Made by a program: the position numbers and the translations under genes
The notes under the pieces: model-generated
The model's database searches: none
What the model saw: the letters and a program-made list of their open reading frames with translations, nothing else
Told to the model about the DNA's origin: nothing
Assembly: GCA_944327465.1 (NCBI GenBank)
Contig: CALVHH010000003.1
Span: 1 to 64,000 of the forward strand
Source: an uncultured Clostridia bacterium
GTDB lineage: Bacteria; Bacillota; Clostridia; Christensenellales; Borkfalkiaceae
Direction: 5' to 3'
DNA length: 64,000 bases
Part shown: piece after piece, positions 15,287-22,913 of the stretch
How the letters are laid out: each line of letters starts with the position of its first letter
How positions within the stretch are numbered: the stretch's first letter is position 1

Positions 15287-17056
15287 TCAGTCCTGCGCGT
15301 CCTTGAACTGATACTCGTACAGTCCCTTATAGATGCCGCCGAGTTGCATCAGCTGTTCATGCGTGCCCCTTTCGGCAATGCCGCCGGGGGTTATAACTAT
15401 TATTTCGTCGGCGTTCTTTACAGTGGACAGCCTGTGCGCCACCACTATAGTAGTCCTGCCCTCCGAAAGCTCGTTCAGCGCGCCCTGTATCTGCATTTCT
15501 GTGGCGTTGTCCAGTGCGCTCGTCGCCTCGTCTAAAATGAGTATTGGCGGATTTTTCAAAAACGCCCTGGCAATGGATATCCTCTGTTTCTGTCCGCCTG
15601 AAAGTTTGACGCCTCTCTCGCCCACATTCGTGTCGTAGCCGTCCGGCAGCGACGTGATGTAGTCGTGTATGTTTGCCCGCTTTGCCGCTTCAACTATCTG
15701 CTCGTCGCTCGCGTCGAAGTCGCCGTAAGCAATATTTTCCTTTATGCTGCCGTTGAACAAAAATACGTCCTGCTGCACGATGCCTATGTTCTTTCGCAGC
15801 GATTTGCGCGTCAGCTTGGTTATGTCGTTGCCGTCAACTAAAATTTTGCCTTCGTCCGTCTCGTAAAAGCGGGGTATCAGGTGGCACAAAGTCGTCTTGC
15901 CCCCGCCCGAAGGTCCCACAAGCGCCACCGTCTTTCCTGCGGGGATATGGCAGGTAAAGTCGCTTATCACCCTGTTTGTCCTGTCCTCGTTTTTATACGA
16001 AAAGCTGACGTGTTCAAAATCGATGTCGCCTTTAAGCTGTCCGCAGTCTATTGCGTCTGCGTCGTCGGGCTCGCAGGGCTTGTCCATTATCTCGCAGAAT
16101 CTGTTGAAGCCCGTCAGCCCCTGCTGGATCTGTTCGTAAATTGTGGTCAGCGTCCATATGGGGTCGCTGAATGCCGTCACGTACATAATGAATGCCGAAT
16201 ACACTCCGGCTTCTATTCTGTCATTGAAGAAGAACACGCCGCCTATGAGTATGACGGCAAATTTCATAAAGTCCAAAAGCAGGCGCATGGAGGAGTAGTA
16301 CTGACCCATTACTTTATACTGCCTGCCCTTGCACTCGGCAAACCAGCTGTTGCCCCTTTCAAACTTTATCTTTTCGTGCTCTTCGGCGGTGTAAGCCCTC
16401 GCCACGCGTATACCCGATACGGCGCTCTCCACGTCGCTGTTTATTTCGCCCTGAACTACGCGCATCTCGTCGTATACCTTTATGAACCGCTTGCGCATGA
16501 ACATGGAATAGATGAGTATGAGCGGCACGAGAGCCAGCAGTATGAGCGCCAGCCACACGTCGTATGTGAACATTATGGCTATCGCGCCTATCAGCGTCAC
16601 CACCGAAAGCAGCACGTCCTCGGGTCCGTGGTGCGCAAGTTCGGAAATTTCGAACAAGTCGTTCGTCAGTCTGCTCATCAGCACGCCCGTCTTGTTTTCG
16701 TCAAAGAACGTCAGTGGCATCTTTTCCATGTGGTCGAACAGCTCGCTTCGCAGCGTCTTTTGAATGCGTACGCCCACAACGTGACCCCAGTACTGCAAAA
16801 AGTAGTTCAGTCCCGCCTTGATTATATAAAAGGCGAGCAGCGCAAACGAAGTTATAAGCAGCATGTCCATCAGCCCGTTGGGCACGTAGTTGTCTATGAT
16901 CTCGCCCGTTATATACGGATATACCAGGTTGAACGCCGAAATGAGCGCCGCGCATATTATGTCTGCCGTAAAAAGTTTAAGGTGCGGGCGGTAGTAGGGT
17001 ATGAATCTGCGTATCAGCCCCTTTTGCAATTTTTCATTCGAATTTACTCTGTTCAT
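15287..17056 (-). CDS. ABC exporter (fused membrane and ATPase domains)
   Basis: A type IV ABC half-exporter of 589 residues, acting as a dimer. Six membrane helices in the first 320 residues are followed by an ATPase domain with Walker A (GPSGGGKTT), Q-loop (IVQQDVFLFNG), signature (LSGGQKQR), Walker B (ILILDEATSALD) and H-loop (VAHRLST). The substrate cannot be told; relatives include multidrug and lipid exporters. I choose ATG 17056: the -10 box TATAAT overlaps the earlier in-frame ATG at 17065 and ends 7 bases before this one, and neither has a Shine-Dalgarno sequence. The message is thus probably leaderless. The single gene has its own promoter and terminator. Confidence 0.92.
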   Translation of the reverse strand: MNRVNSNEKLQKGLIRRFIPYYRPHLKLFTADIICAALISAFNLVYPYITGEIIDNYVPNGLMDMLLITSFALLAFYIIKAGLNYFLQYWGHVVGVRIQKTLRSELFDHMEKMPLTFFDENKTGVLMSRLTNDLFEISELAHHGPEDVLLSVVTLIGAIAIMFTYDVWLALILLALVPLILIYSMFMRKRFIKVYDEMRVVQGEINSDVESAVSGIRVARAYTAEEHEKIKFERGNSWFAECKGRQYKVMGQYYSSMRLLLDFMKFAVILIGGVFFFNDRIEAGVYSAFIMYVTAFSDPIWTLTTIYEQIQQGLTGFNRFCEIMDKPCEPDDADAIDCGQLKGDIDFEHVSFSYKNEDRTNRVISDFTCHIPAGKTVALVGPSGGGKTTLCHLIPRFYETDEGKILVDGNDITKLTRKSLRKNIGIVQQDVFLFNGSIKENIAYGDFDASDEQIVEAAKRANIHDYITSLPDGYDTNVGERGVKLSGGQKQRISIARAFLKNPPILILDEATSALDNATEMQIQGALNELSEGRTTIVVAHRLSTVKNADEIIVITPGGIAERGTHEQLMQLGGIYKGLYEYQFKDAQD

Positions 17057-17063
17057 AAGCGGC

Positions 17064-17092
17064 ATTATATCATTGTACACGGCAAAAAGCAA
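17064..17092 (-). promoter_or_regulatory. Promoter of the ABC exporter, giving a leaderless message
   Basis: On the minus strand TTGCTT (17092-17087), 17-bp spacer, TATAAT (17069-17064), then 7 bases to the ATG at 17056. Confidence 0.75.
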
Positions 17093-17095
17093 CTC

Positions 17096-17139
17096 AAAAA
17101 TCTGCGCCCGAACGGACAATTTTGTCCGTGCGGGCGCAC
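17096..17139 (-). terminator. Intrinsic terminator after the tandem ABC transporter genes
   Basis: A long stem between 17103 and 17139 (TGCGCCCG-x-ACGGACAA against TTGTCCGT-x-CGGGCGCA) followed on the minus strand by GATTTTTG. Confidence 0.85.
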
Positions 17140-17154
17140 AAGCATGTAATCGTT

Positions 17155-19113
17155 TTAAAGGCTGCGCAGTATTTCCGCGCTCTTCATTCTTGCCGTCTTC
17201 AGCGCGGGCAGCGAACAGCCGAGCAGCGCAAATGTTGCCGCGATCGCGACCAGCGCCAGTGCGGGCAGTGCGCCGAATACGAATATTGCCATTCCCTGCG
17301 CGGCGTATTGTCCCAAAAGGGCGCAATTGAGCGCCGCGCACAGTGCAGGCGTAGCGGCTGTGCATACCGCCAGCGTCGCCAGCGCCATCAGTCCGCTCTG
17401 TACCGCGAAAATTGCCGCCAGATTTCGCCCTGAAGCTCCGAATGCCTTCAGCACGCCCAGCGTCAGCGTCTTGTCGCTCGCGCTCTGCGACATCAGGTTG
17501 AGCATCACCGCCACCGAAAATACCGCCATTATGCCGCCCAGCACCCCCGCGATATTTTTTATCAGGTCTGTTTCGGACATCATTTCGGCTATCTTGTCGG
17601 CTATGTAGTTGCGCACTATATATCCGCTTTCGCCGTCTAAAAAATCTTCGGGCAGCGTATTTTTTATATCGGCAAGCACCCTGAAGTAGTACCCGTCGTA
17701 CTCTTCCTGAACGGCTTGCTTTATTGCCTGCGCCGTGCCTTCGTCAATAAAGATTATGTTGTGCGCCGAATATGTTATGTCTGAAATAAAGCGGGAGGAG
17801 AGGTCTGAATGCGCATCGGTCTGTACCGTCTTCAGCTGTCCGTATGCTTCGTCAAGGTGCGTATCTACTATGCCTGTAACAGTATACTCTCTGTCGCAGT
17901 ACACCAGCTTGTCCCCGTGCAGGTATCCCAGCTCTTCAAAAACTTCGGCGCTGTATTTTGTTATCGCCGCCTCGCCTTCGCGCCTGGGCAGCTCGCCCTG
18001 CAATTGCGCGTTCATGGCTTCCAGCTGACTTTCGTCTATGTGCGCTGCCTCGCAGGGCAGCATGGAGTAGTATGTATATTCGCTGTCCGACATTTCGCCC
18101 TCGTACGGCATTACGCCTATCGTAGAGCAGTCAAGCCTCGCTGCCAATTCTTCGCACAGTTCATCCGTCAAAAGAAATCTTTCGCTGTTTTGTGTGCTCG
18201 TCGTCACCGAGCTAAGCCGTATGCCGTTGTCGCGCATTGCCGAAAGCGCGGTCTGGGCATAGCTCGTCAGCGCGCCCGAAAGCGCAACGCCCGTCAGCAG
18301 CAGCGTCATCACCGAAAGTATAAGCGTCACCGCAGTCCGCACGGGGTGGCATGCGAACGAACTGCATCCCAGCCTGAATGCCGCCGCCGCAGGCATCTTC
18401 GGCTTTATCCGCCGCGGCTCAATGGTGTCGCCGCTCGCTATGGCGGCGGGGGAGGAATCGCCTACTATTTTTCCGTCGGCGAGCTCAATTATCCTGTCGC
18501 CGAATTCGTTTGCAAATTCTCTGTCGTGCGAAACCACCACGACCAGCCGCTCGCGCGAAAGGTTCTTCAATAGCTGCAAAATGTCTCTGCCCGTGTTCTG
18601 GTCAAGCGCACCCGTCGGCTCGTCTGCAAAAATTATCTTCGGCTGTTTTACTATTGCCCTCGCAATCGCCACGCGCTGCTTCTGCCCGCCCGAAAGGGTG
18701 GCGGGCTTTCTGCAATAATAATCTTCCAGCCCCACGTCGGCAAGTGCGCTCCGTGCGCTCTTTTCGGCATGCTTTTTGCCCTGCAGTTCAAGCGCCAGCG
18801 CCACGTTTTCGCCCACTGTCAGTTCGGGTATCAGGTTATATTCCTGAAATACAAATCCGCAGCAGCCGTTTCGGTAACCGTTGCGGTCGGCATCGGTAAA
18901 TTCTTTAAAGCTCTTTCCTTCAAATATCACGTCGCCGCCGTCAAAGCCGTCCAATCCGCTCAAAATATTCAAAAGCGTGCTCTTGCCGCTGCCCGAACGC
19001 CCCAAAATGAATACCATGCCCCTTTCGGGCAGCTCAAAGCTTATGCCCTTCAGCGCGGGCACGTCGTCGCCGCCCCTGATTTTATATGTCTTTGTAAGTT
19101 TGGAGACTTTCAT
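17155..19113 (-). CDS. MacB-like ABC transporter, ATPase fused to FtsX-type permease (second of a tandem pair)
   Basis: A 652-residue fusion. Residues 1-215 form an ABC ATPase of the MacB/LolD class (Walker A GRSGSGKST, signature LSGGQKQR, Walker B IIFADEPTGALD). After a linker of about 30 residues comes one membrane helix (around 245), a large extracytoplasmic domain of about 230 residues, and three C-terminal helices, the MacB topology. ATG 19113 overlaps the upstream paralogue by 4 bases. Its ATPase DNA (18445-19060) is almost identical to that of the partner while the permease halves are very different. The two proteins therefore probably work as a heterodimer. Such fused pairs in Firmicutes often export peptides or lipids; the cargo is unknown. 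Confidence 0.88.
   Translation of the reverse strand: MKVSKLTKTYKIRGGDDVPALKGISFELPERGMVFILGRSGSGKSTLLNILSGLDGFDGGDVIFEGKSFKEFTDADRNGYRNGCCGFVFQEYNLIPELTVGENVALALELQGKKHAEKSARSALADVGLEDYYCRKPATLSGGQKQRVAIARAIVKQPKIIFADEPTGALDQNTGRDILQLLKNLSRERLVVVVSHDREFANEFGDRIIELADGKIVGDSSPAAIASGDTIEPRRIKPKMPAAAAFRLGCSSFACHPVRTAVTLILSVMTLLLTGVALSGALTSYAQTALSAMRDNGIRLSSVTTSTQNSERFLLTDELCEELAARLDCSTIGVMPYEGEMSDSEYTYYSMLPCEAAHIDESQLEAMNAQLQGELPRREGEAAITKYSAEVFEELGYLHGDKLVYCDREYTVTGIVDTHLDEAYGQLKTVQTDAHSDLSSRFISDITYSAHNIIFIDEGTAQAIKQAVQEEYDGYYFRVLADIKNTLPEDFLDGESGYIVRNYIADKIAEMMSETDLIKNIAGVLGGIMAVFSVAVMLNLMSQSASDKTLTLGVLKAFGASGRNLAAIFAVQSGLMALATLAVCTAATPALCAALNCALLGQYAAQGMAIFVFGALPALALVAIAATFALLGCSLPALKTARMKSAEILRSL
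18445..19060. repeat. Long direct repeat, copy 1 (ATPase half)
   Basis: 616 bases nearly identical to 20550-21165, with roughly 20 mismatches by eye, mostly in third codon positions. It covers nearly the whole ATPase domain and stops abruptly at both ends, which fits gene conversion or a recent duplication. Confidence 0.9.
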
Positions 19114-21218
19114 TTTATCTGCCCTTTGCGTATTATTTCCGCAGGAGTTTGCTTGCCGTATTTGAGCAGTGCGGGCAAACTGCCCGCCAAAGCCGATACG
19201 ATGGCTGCAAGCGGCAGAACGATATACGGCAGATAGTTCAGGCTCAGCAGCGTATAGTTGAAGTTGCTCGTGGCGGAGATGAAAATATTTATATAGTGCA
19301 AAATCACCGGCAGCAGCGCCGCACATAATATGAATACTATGACGGCAATTATAAGTGCGCCGACCAGATAAATTTTTGCGCAGTCCTTAAAACTTGCGCC
19401 CGTGGCGCGCAGAATGCCAAACTGCTTCAGCTGCCCGCGCACCGATGCGGCAATAAAGTTGCCCATAAACAGTATTGCAAAGATAAAGAATATTGTGCTC
19501 AGGTAGTAGCCTGCATTTTTTATGACATAGGCGTATAGATCTGCAAATTCAAAATCTTCCATTCCCTCGGCGGTCAGTTCATAATGGTCGGTCTGTGAGT
19601 GTGAATCGAATACAAATTCTGCCAGCCTTTGCATCGCGCCTCTGTCTTCGGGCAGCGATATCATAGCGTAGGCGTTAAGACCTTTTGCTTCAATGTACCC
19701 GCTGCAAACAAATAGCTTTTCGTGCATGTGCTCGCAGTTTTCGATTGTACCTTTAAAGCATCCGTGCCCGCAATGGGTGTCCACAACGCCGACTATGGTC
19801 ATTTCGGCTATATCGTTCGAACTGCCGGTGGGAGTTATTTGTTCAATTGGCAGCTTGTGCCCTATAATATCTTCGGCGTCGGCTATTTTATACACTTCGC
19901 CGTCTTCCGTCAGTCCGCCGATAATAAAGAGATTCAAAATACATTCGGGTATGGCAATTTCTCTGTCGTCAAGCGGCAATCTGCCCGTCAGTTCATAGCC
20001 GGCTTCTTTCAAAAATTGTTCGCTGCACTCGGCAAATCCATATGCCGAAAATTGCAAGCAGTCGTCAAAATCATCTTGCCTAATAATTTTTAGCACATAA
20101 TTCATGTCGGCAACGCGGCGCTGAAATCTGCTGATGTTGCAATTATAAACGGCAGCCGCGCTGCGTGCCGAAACATTTTCTATATCGGCAAATTGCTCTC
20201 TTTCAACTTTTATTTCGTCATCGTCTGTTATCGGCACACCTACAATGCTGTCAAATATTATGCCTGAACCCTCTATGTCGGGCACAAACGAATGATATCT
20301 GTGTATCGATACGAATTGTGCGCCGGTATTGTACAGGGTATCGGTATATACTTTTGCGCTGTCAAAAGCTGCTATATTCAAAGACAGCCCCAAAAAAGAA
20401 AAAGCGGCTACCGAAAGTATTATAGCCGTCACAAATCTTAATGGGTGTTTTAAAAAATTTCTGCATCCTATTTTCAGTGCGTGTTTTATAGGCAGTCCGC
20501 ATTCAGGGGCATTAACTTTGTGCTCGCTGTTTTCCGTGCGGCTCTCCGTGGCGGGGGAGGAATCGCCTGCTATTTTTCCGTCGGCGAGCTCAATTATCCT
20601 GTCGCCGAACTCGTTTGCAAATTCCCTGTCGTGCGAAACTACCACGACCAGCCGCTCGCGCGAAAGGTTCTTCAATAGCTGCAAAATGTCCCTGCCCGTG
20701 CCCTGGTCAAGCGCACCCGTCGGCTCGTCTGCAAAAATTATCTTCGGCTGTTTTACTATTGCCCTCGCGATTGCCACGCGCTGCTTCTGCCCGCCCGAAA
20801 GGGTGGCGGGCTTTCTGCAATAATAATCTTCCAGCCCCACGTCGGCAAGTGCGCTTCGTGCGCTCTTTTCGGCATGCTTTTTGCCCTGCAGTTCAAGCGC
20901 CAGCGCCACGTTTTCGCCTACGGTCAGTTCGGGTATCAGGTTGTATTCCTGAAATACAAATCCGCAGCAGCCGTTGCGGTAAGCGTTGCGGTCGGCGTCG
21001 GTAAATTCTTTAAAGCTCTTTCCTTCAAATATCACGTCGCCGCCGTCAAAGCCGTCCAGTCCGCTCAAAATATTCAAAAGCGTGCTCTTGCCGCTGCCCG
21101 AACGCCCCAAAATGAACACCATGCCCCTTTCGGGCAGCTCAAAGCTTATGCCCTTCAGCGCGGGCGCGGTCTGATTTTTGCTCAATTTATACGTTTTTGA
21201 CAGATTGAAAATCTTCAT
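19110..21218 (-). CDS. MacB-like ABC transporter, ATPase fused to FtsX-type permease (first of a tandem pair)
   Basis: A 702-residue fusion with the same plan as its neighbour: ABC ATPase (GRSGSGKST, LSGGQKQR, IIFADEPTGALD) in residues 1-215, a first membrane helix around 270, a large extracytoplasmic domain of about 300 residues, and three C-terminal helices ending in a basic tail. The ATPase differs from the partner's at only about three residues over 200, yet the extracytoplasmic domains share no obvious similarity. It is the first gene of the pair, behind a TTGACA/TAAAAT promoter and a weak GGAAGAAAG site. The cargo is unknown. Confidence 0.88.
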   Translation of the reverse strand: MKIFNLSKTYKLSKNQTAPALKGISFELPERGMVFILGRSGSGKSTLLNILSGLDGFDGGDVIFEGKSFKEFTDADRNAYRNGCCGFVFQEYNLIPELTVGENVALALELQGKKHAEKSARSALADVGLEDYYCRKPATLSGGQKQRVAIARAIVKQPKIIFADEPTGALDQGTGRDILQLLKNLSRERLVVVVSHDREFANEFGDRIIELADGKIAGDSSPATESRTENSEHKVNAPECGLPIKHALKIGCRNFLKHPLRFVTAIILSVAAFSFLGLSLNIAAFDSAKVYTDTLYNTGAQFVSIHRYHSFVPDIEGSGIIFDSIVGVPITDDDEIKVEREQFADIENVSARSAAAVYNCNISRFQRRVADMNYVLKIIRQDDFDDCLQFSAYGFAECSEQFLKEAGYELTGRLPLDDREIAIPECILNLFIIGGLTEDGEVYKIADAEDIIGHKLPIEQITPTGSSNDIAEMTIVGVVDTHCGHGCFKGTIENCEHMHEKLFVCSGYIEAKGLNAYAMISLPEDRGAMQRLAEFVFDSHSQTDHYELTAEGMEDFEFADLYAYVIKNAGYYLSTIFFIFAILFMGNFIAASVRGQLKQFGILRATGASFKDCAKIYLVGALIIAVIVFILCAALLPVILHYINIFISATSNFNYTLLSLNYLPYIVLPLAAIVSALAGSLPALLKYGKQTPAEIIRKGQIK
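20550..21165. repeat. Long direct repeat, copy 2 (ATPase half)
   Basis: Partner of 18445-19060; same length and almost the same sequence. Confidence 0.9.
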
Positions 21219-21245
21219 GGCTTTCTTCCGTTCATTGTTTATTGA

Positions 21246-21274
21246 ATTTTACCATATTAAGTTAAATTTGTCAA
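21246..21274 (-). promoter_or_regulatory. Promoter of the tandem ABC transporter operon
   Basis: On the minus strand TTGACA (21274-21269), 17-bp spacer, TAAAAT (21251-21246), 27 bases before the start codon. Confidence 0.85.
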
Positions 21275-21299
21275 GTTTACAAAAAAATTTTTTCGTTGA

Positions 21300-21662
21300 T
21301 TACCCGCCGGTTATCGCCTTCAGTATCACGCCGAAGATAAAGGTGGCAAAGGCGCCTATGAATGCCAGGCATATCTTATACAAAACGTCCAGCCTTCGCT
21401 GCTTTATTTCGCGGCGGAAGTTCATGCCCCTGTCTTTGAGCGTTATAACGTACATTCTCTCTCCCGCCCTGCTTGAAGATATCAAATCGAAGTACCCGTC
21501 GGCGTGCAGGTTCAAAAGCGCCTTGTCCACGCCGTCACGCGTAAATTTTTTGCCGTCGGGCAGTACCGAAGTTATCTCTGCCGCAGAAATAAGGCAGCCG
21601 TCCGTTCCGTCGCACAGTCTGTACACCGCGTCCATTATGCGGCTCTCGTATTTAGAAAGCAT
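21300..21662 (-). CDS. Small winged-helix-like protein with C-terminal membrane anchor
   Basis: An unknown 120-residue protein. The first 85 residues are mixed helix and strand, with a winged-helix look (SKYESRIMDAVYRL, then a helix DGVDKALLNLHADGYFDLI and a RMYVITLKDRG wing). A single hydrophobic helix, KICLAFIGAFATFIFGVIL, takes up residues 95-114, so it is tail-anchored. The start overlaps the end of the upstream gene by 11 bases. The neighbour has the same architecture, so the two probably act as a pair. Whether the soluble part binds DNA, RNA or protein is not known. Confidence 0.65.
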   Translation of the reverse strand: MLSKYESRIMDAVYRLCDGTDGCLISAAEITSVLPDGKKFTRDGVDKALLNLHADGYFDLISSSRAGERMYVITLKDRGMNFRREIKQRRLDVLYKICLAFIGAFATFIFGVILKAITGG

Positions 21663-22023
21663 AAGTTATCAGCCCCGCTATTATACCGCCCAAAAAACCT
21701 CCGCCGAATGCCGCCGCTACGGGCAGTGCAACTTCTTTAAAGCTCTTGCCGCGGCACTCGCTTGCAGCGGGCGCGGCGGGGGAGGAGGGAGCGGTGCGCT
21801 CGGCATAGTTTTTTAACCCTAAAATGCAAAAGGCGTTGCCTTTGGCGTATTTTACTTCTATGTTGCCGCCGTTGACAAGCTGTTTCAATACCGCTTCCAG
21901 CACTTCGCGGGTGCGGTTGTCCTCGGGCAGGATATCTAAAAGTTCGTCCTCGTAAAATATGCCGTACCCTTCGCGGGTGGATGAATATATCTTGCCGCAT
22001 ATCAGCTTGCACAGTTCTTCCAT
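21652..22023 (-). CDS. Small winged-helix-like protein with C-terminal membrane anchor (partner)
   Basis: An unknown 123-residue protein. Residues 1-72 look like a winged-helix domain (TREVLEAVLKQLVNGGNIEV then a KGNAFCILGL wing). A Ser/Pro/Ala linker follows (about 78-90), and a C-terminal glycine-rich hydrophobic helix (about 98-122) would anchor it. It overlaps the next gene by 11 bases. No clear Shine-Dalgarno sequence is seen; a TATAAT lies 29 bases upstream on the minus strand (22058-22053). Function unknown. Confidence 0.62.
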   Translation of the reverse strand: MEELCKLICGKIYSSTREGYGIFYEDELLDILPEDNRTREVLEAVLKQLVNGGNIEVKYAKGNAFCILGLKNYAERTAPSSPAAPAASECRGKSFKEVALPVAAAFGGGFLGGIIAGLITYAF

Positions 22024-22120
22024 ACTATGTATTGTGGAAATTATTTTGCGGTATTATACTTATTTTTTTGTGTTTTAAGCATGTTCACCGATGTAAAAAT
22101 TCATCAATGCATGTTTGATA

Positions 22121-22149
22121 TTGACACTTTGTAAATAGTAACATATAGA
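22121..22149 (+). promoter_or_regulatory. Promoter upstream of the lipoprotein gene at 22244
   Basis: TTGACA at 22121-22126, 17-bp spacer, TATAGA at 22144-22149. A second candidate, TTGCAA (22162-22167), 16 bp, TAAAAT (22184-22189), lies closer to the gene. The rest of 22024-22243 is AT-rich and holds no gene. Confidence 0.6.
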
Positions 22150-22243
22150 CTCAAAAAACTATTGCAAAAAAACATAATTGTAATAAAATTGCAATAATTT
22201 AAAAATATATATGGACGGCACATTTGTCGATTAAATTTTTAGT

Positions 22244-22831
22244 ATGAAAAAATTATTTGCTCTATCCGTATTTTCGCTGATTGTAAGTTTAGGTATATGC
22301 GGCTGTGCCTCATACAGCCCTTCCGACGGCGAAACATATTTTCGATCCGGGGAAGTATATCGCATGATCACGCTGCAGGGCGAACCCGAAAATGTGCAAA
22401 ATTTTCCGTTGGAAGTGATCGTCGATAAGAACCCGGTATTTACGGAGGACGTTGTTACCATTAAAATTTCCGAATATTTCCCCTACGGCAGCATCTTTTT
22501 CGAAAATCCCTACGCCGTAAATTCGGAGGGTGCAACTGTAATAAGCGATATGCTTGGTGCATCAAATAGTGTACAGGATTCTTTAATTTTACTGAACGGT
22601 ACAAATTTGTATACCTATACACCCAAGGAATACCTCGGTATAACGATGGATTTCACATTCGATACGACCAAACTGTCCGATAACGAATATGTTGGTTTCA
22701 CGGGCGATGTGGAAATTTACACCTTCAGTTATGTCGATCGCGCCGTTGACGACGGTGCCGTGGTGGGTAACGGAACCTTCCGCGCGATCAAGTGTGTTGA
22801 AAGAACGCTTGTCGAAATATTCCGATTATGA
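22244..22831 (+). CDS. Predicted lipoprotein of unknown function
   Basis: A 195-residue protein with a lipoprotein signal: a KK start, hydrophobic stretch, then ICGC with Cys21 as the likely lipidated residue. The rest is a beta-rich soluble domain with no motif I recognise. The gene is more AT-rich than its neighbours, and its start has no clear ribosome binding site. It stands alone, ending at a terminator shared with rqcH on the other strand. It could have been acquired. Confidence 0.65.
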   Translation: MKKLFALSVFSLIVSLGICGCASYSPSDGETYFRSGEVYRMITLQGEPENVQNFPLEVIVDKNPVFTEDVVTIKISEYFPYGSIFFENPYAVNSEGATVISDMLGASNSVQDSLILLNGTNLYTYTPKEYLGITMDFTFDTTKLSDNEYVGFTGDVEIYTFSYVDRAVDDGAVVGNGTFRAIKCVERTLVEIFRL

Positions 22832-22844
22832 ACTATTGACACGC

Positions 22845-22880
22845 AAAAAAACAGACGGCAAAAAAGCCGTCTGTTTTTTG
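22845..22880. terminator. Bidirectional terminator between the lipoprotein gene and rqcH
   Basis: ACAGACGGC-AAAAAA-GCCGTCTGT flanked by A6 and T6 runs, so it works in both directions. Confidence 0.92.
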
Positions 22881-22913
22881 TTGTATAACAAAAACTACGA
22901 GGAAAGGATCCGT

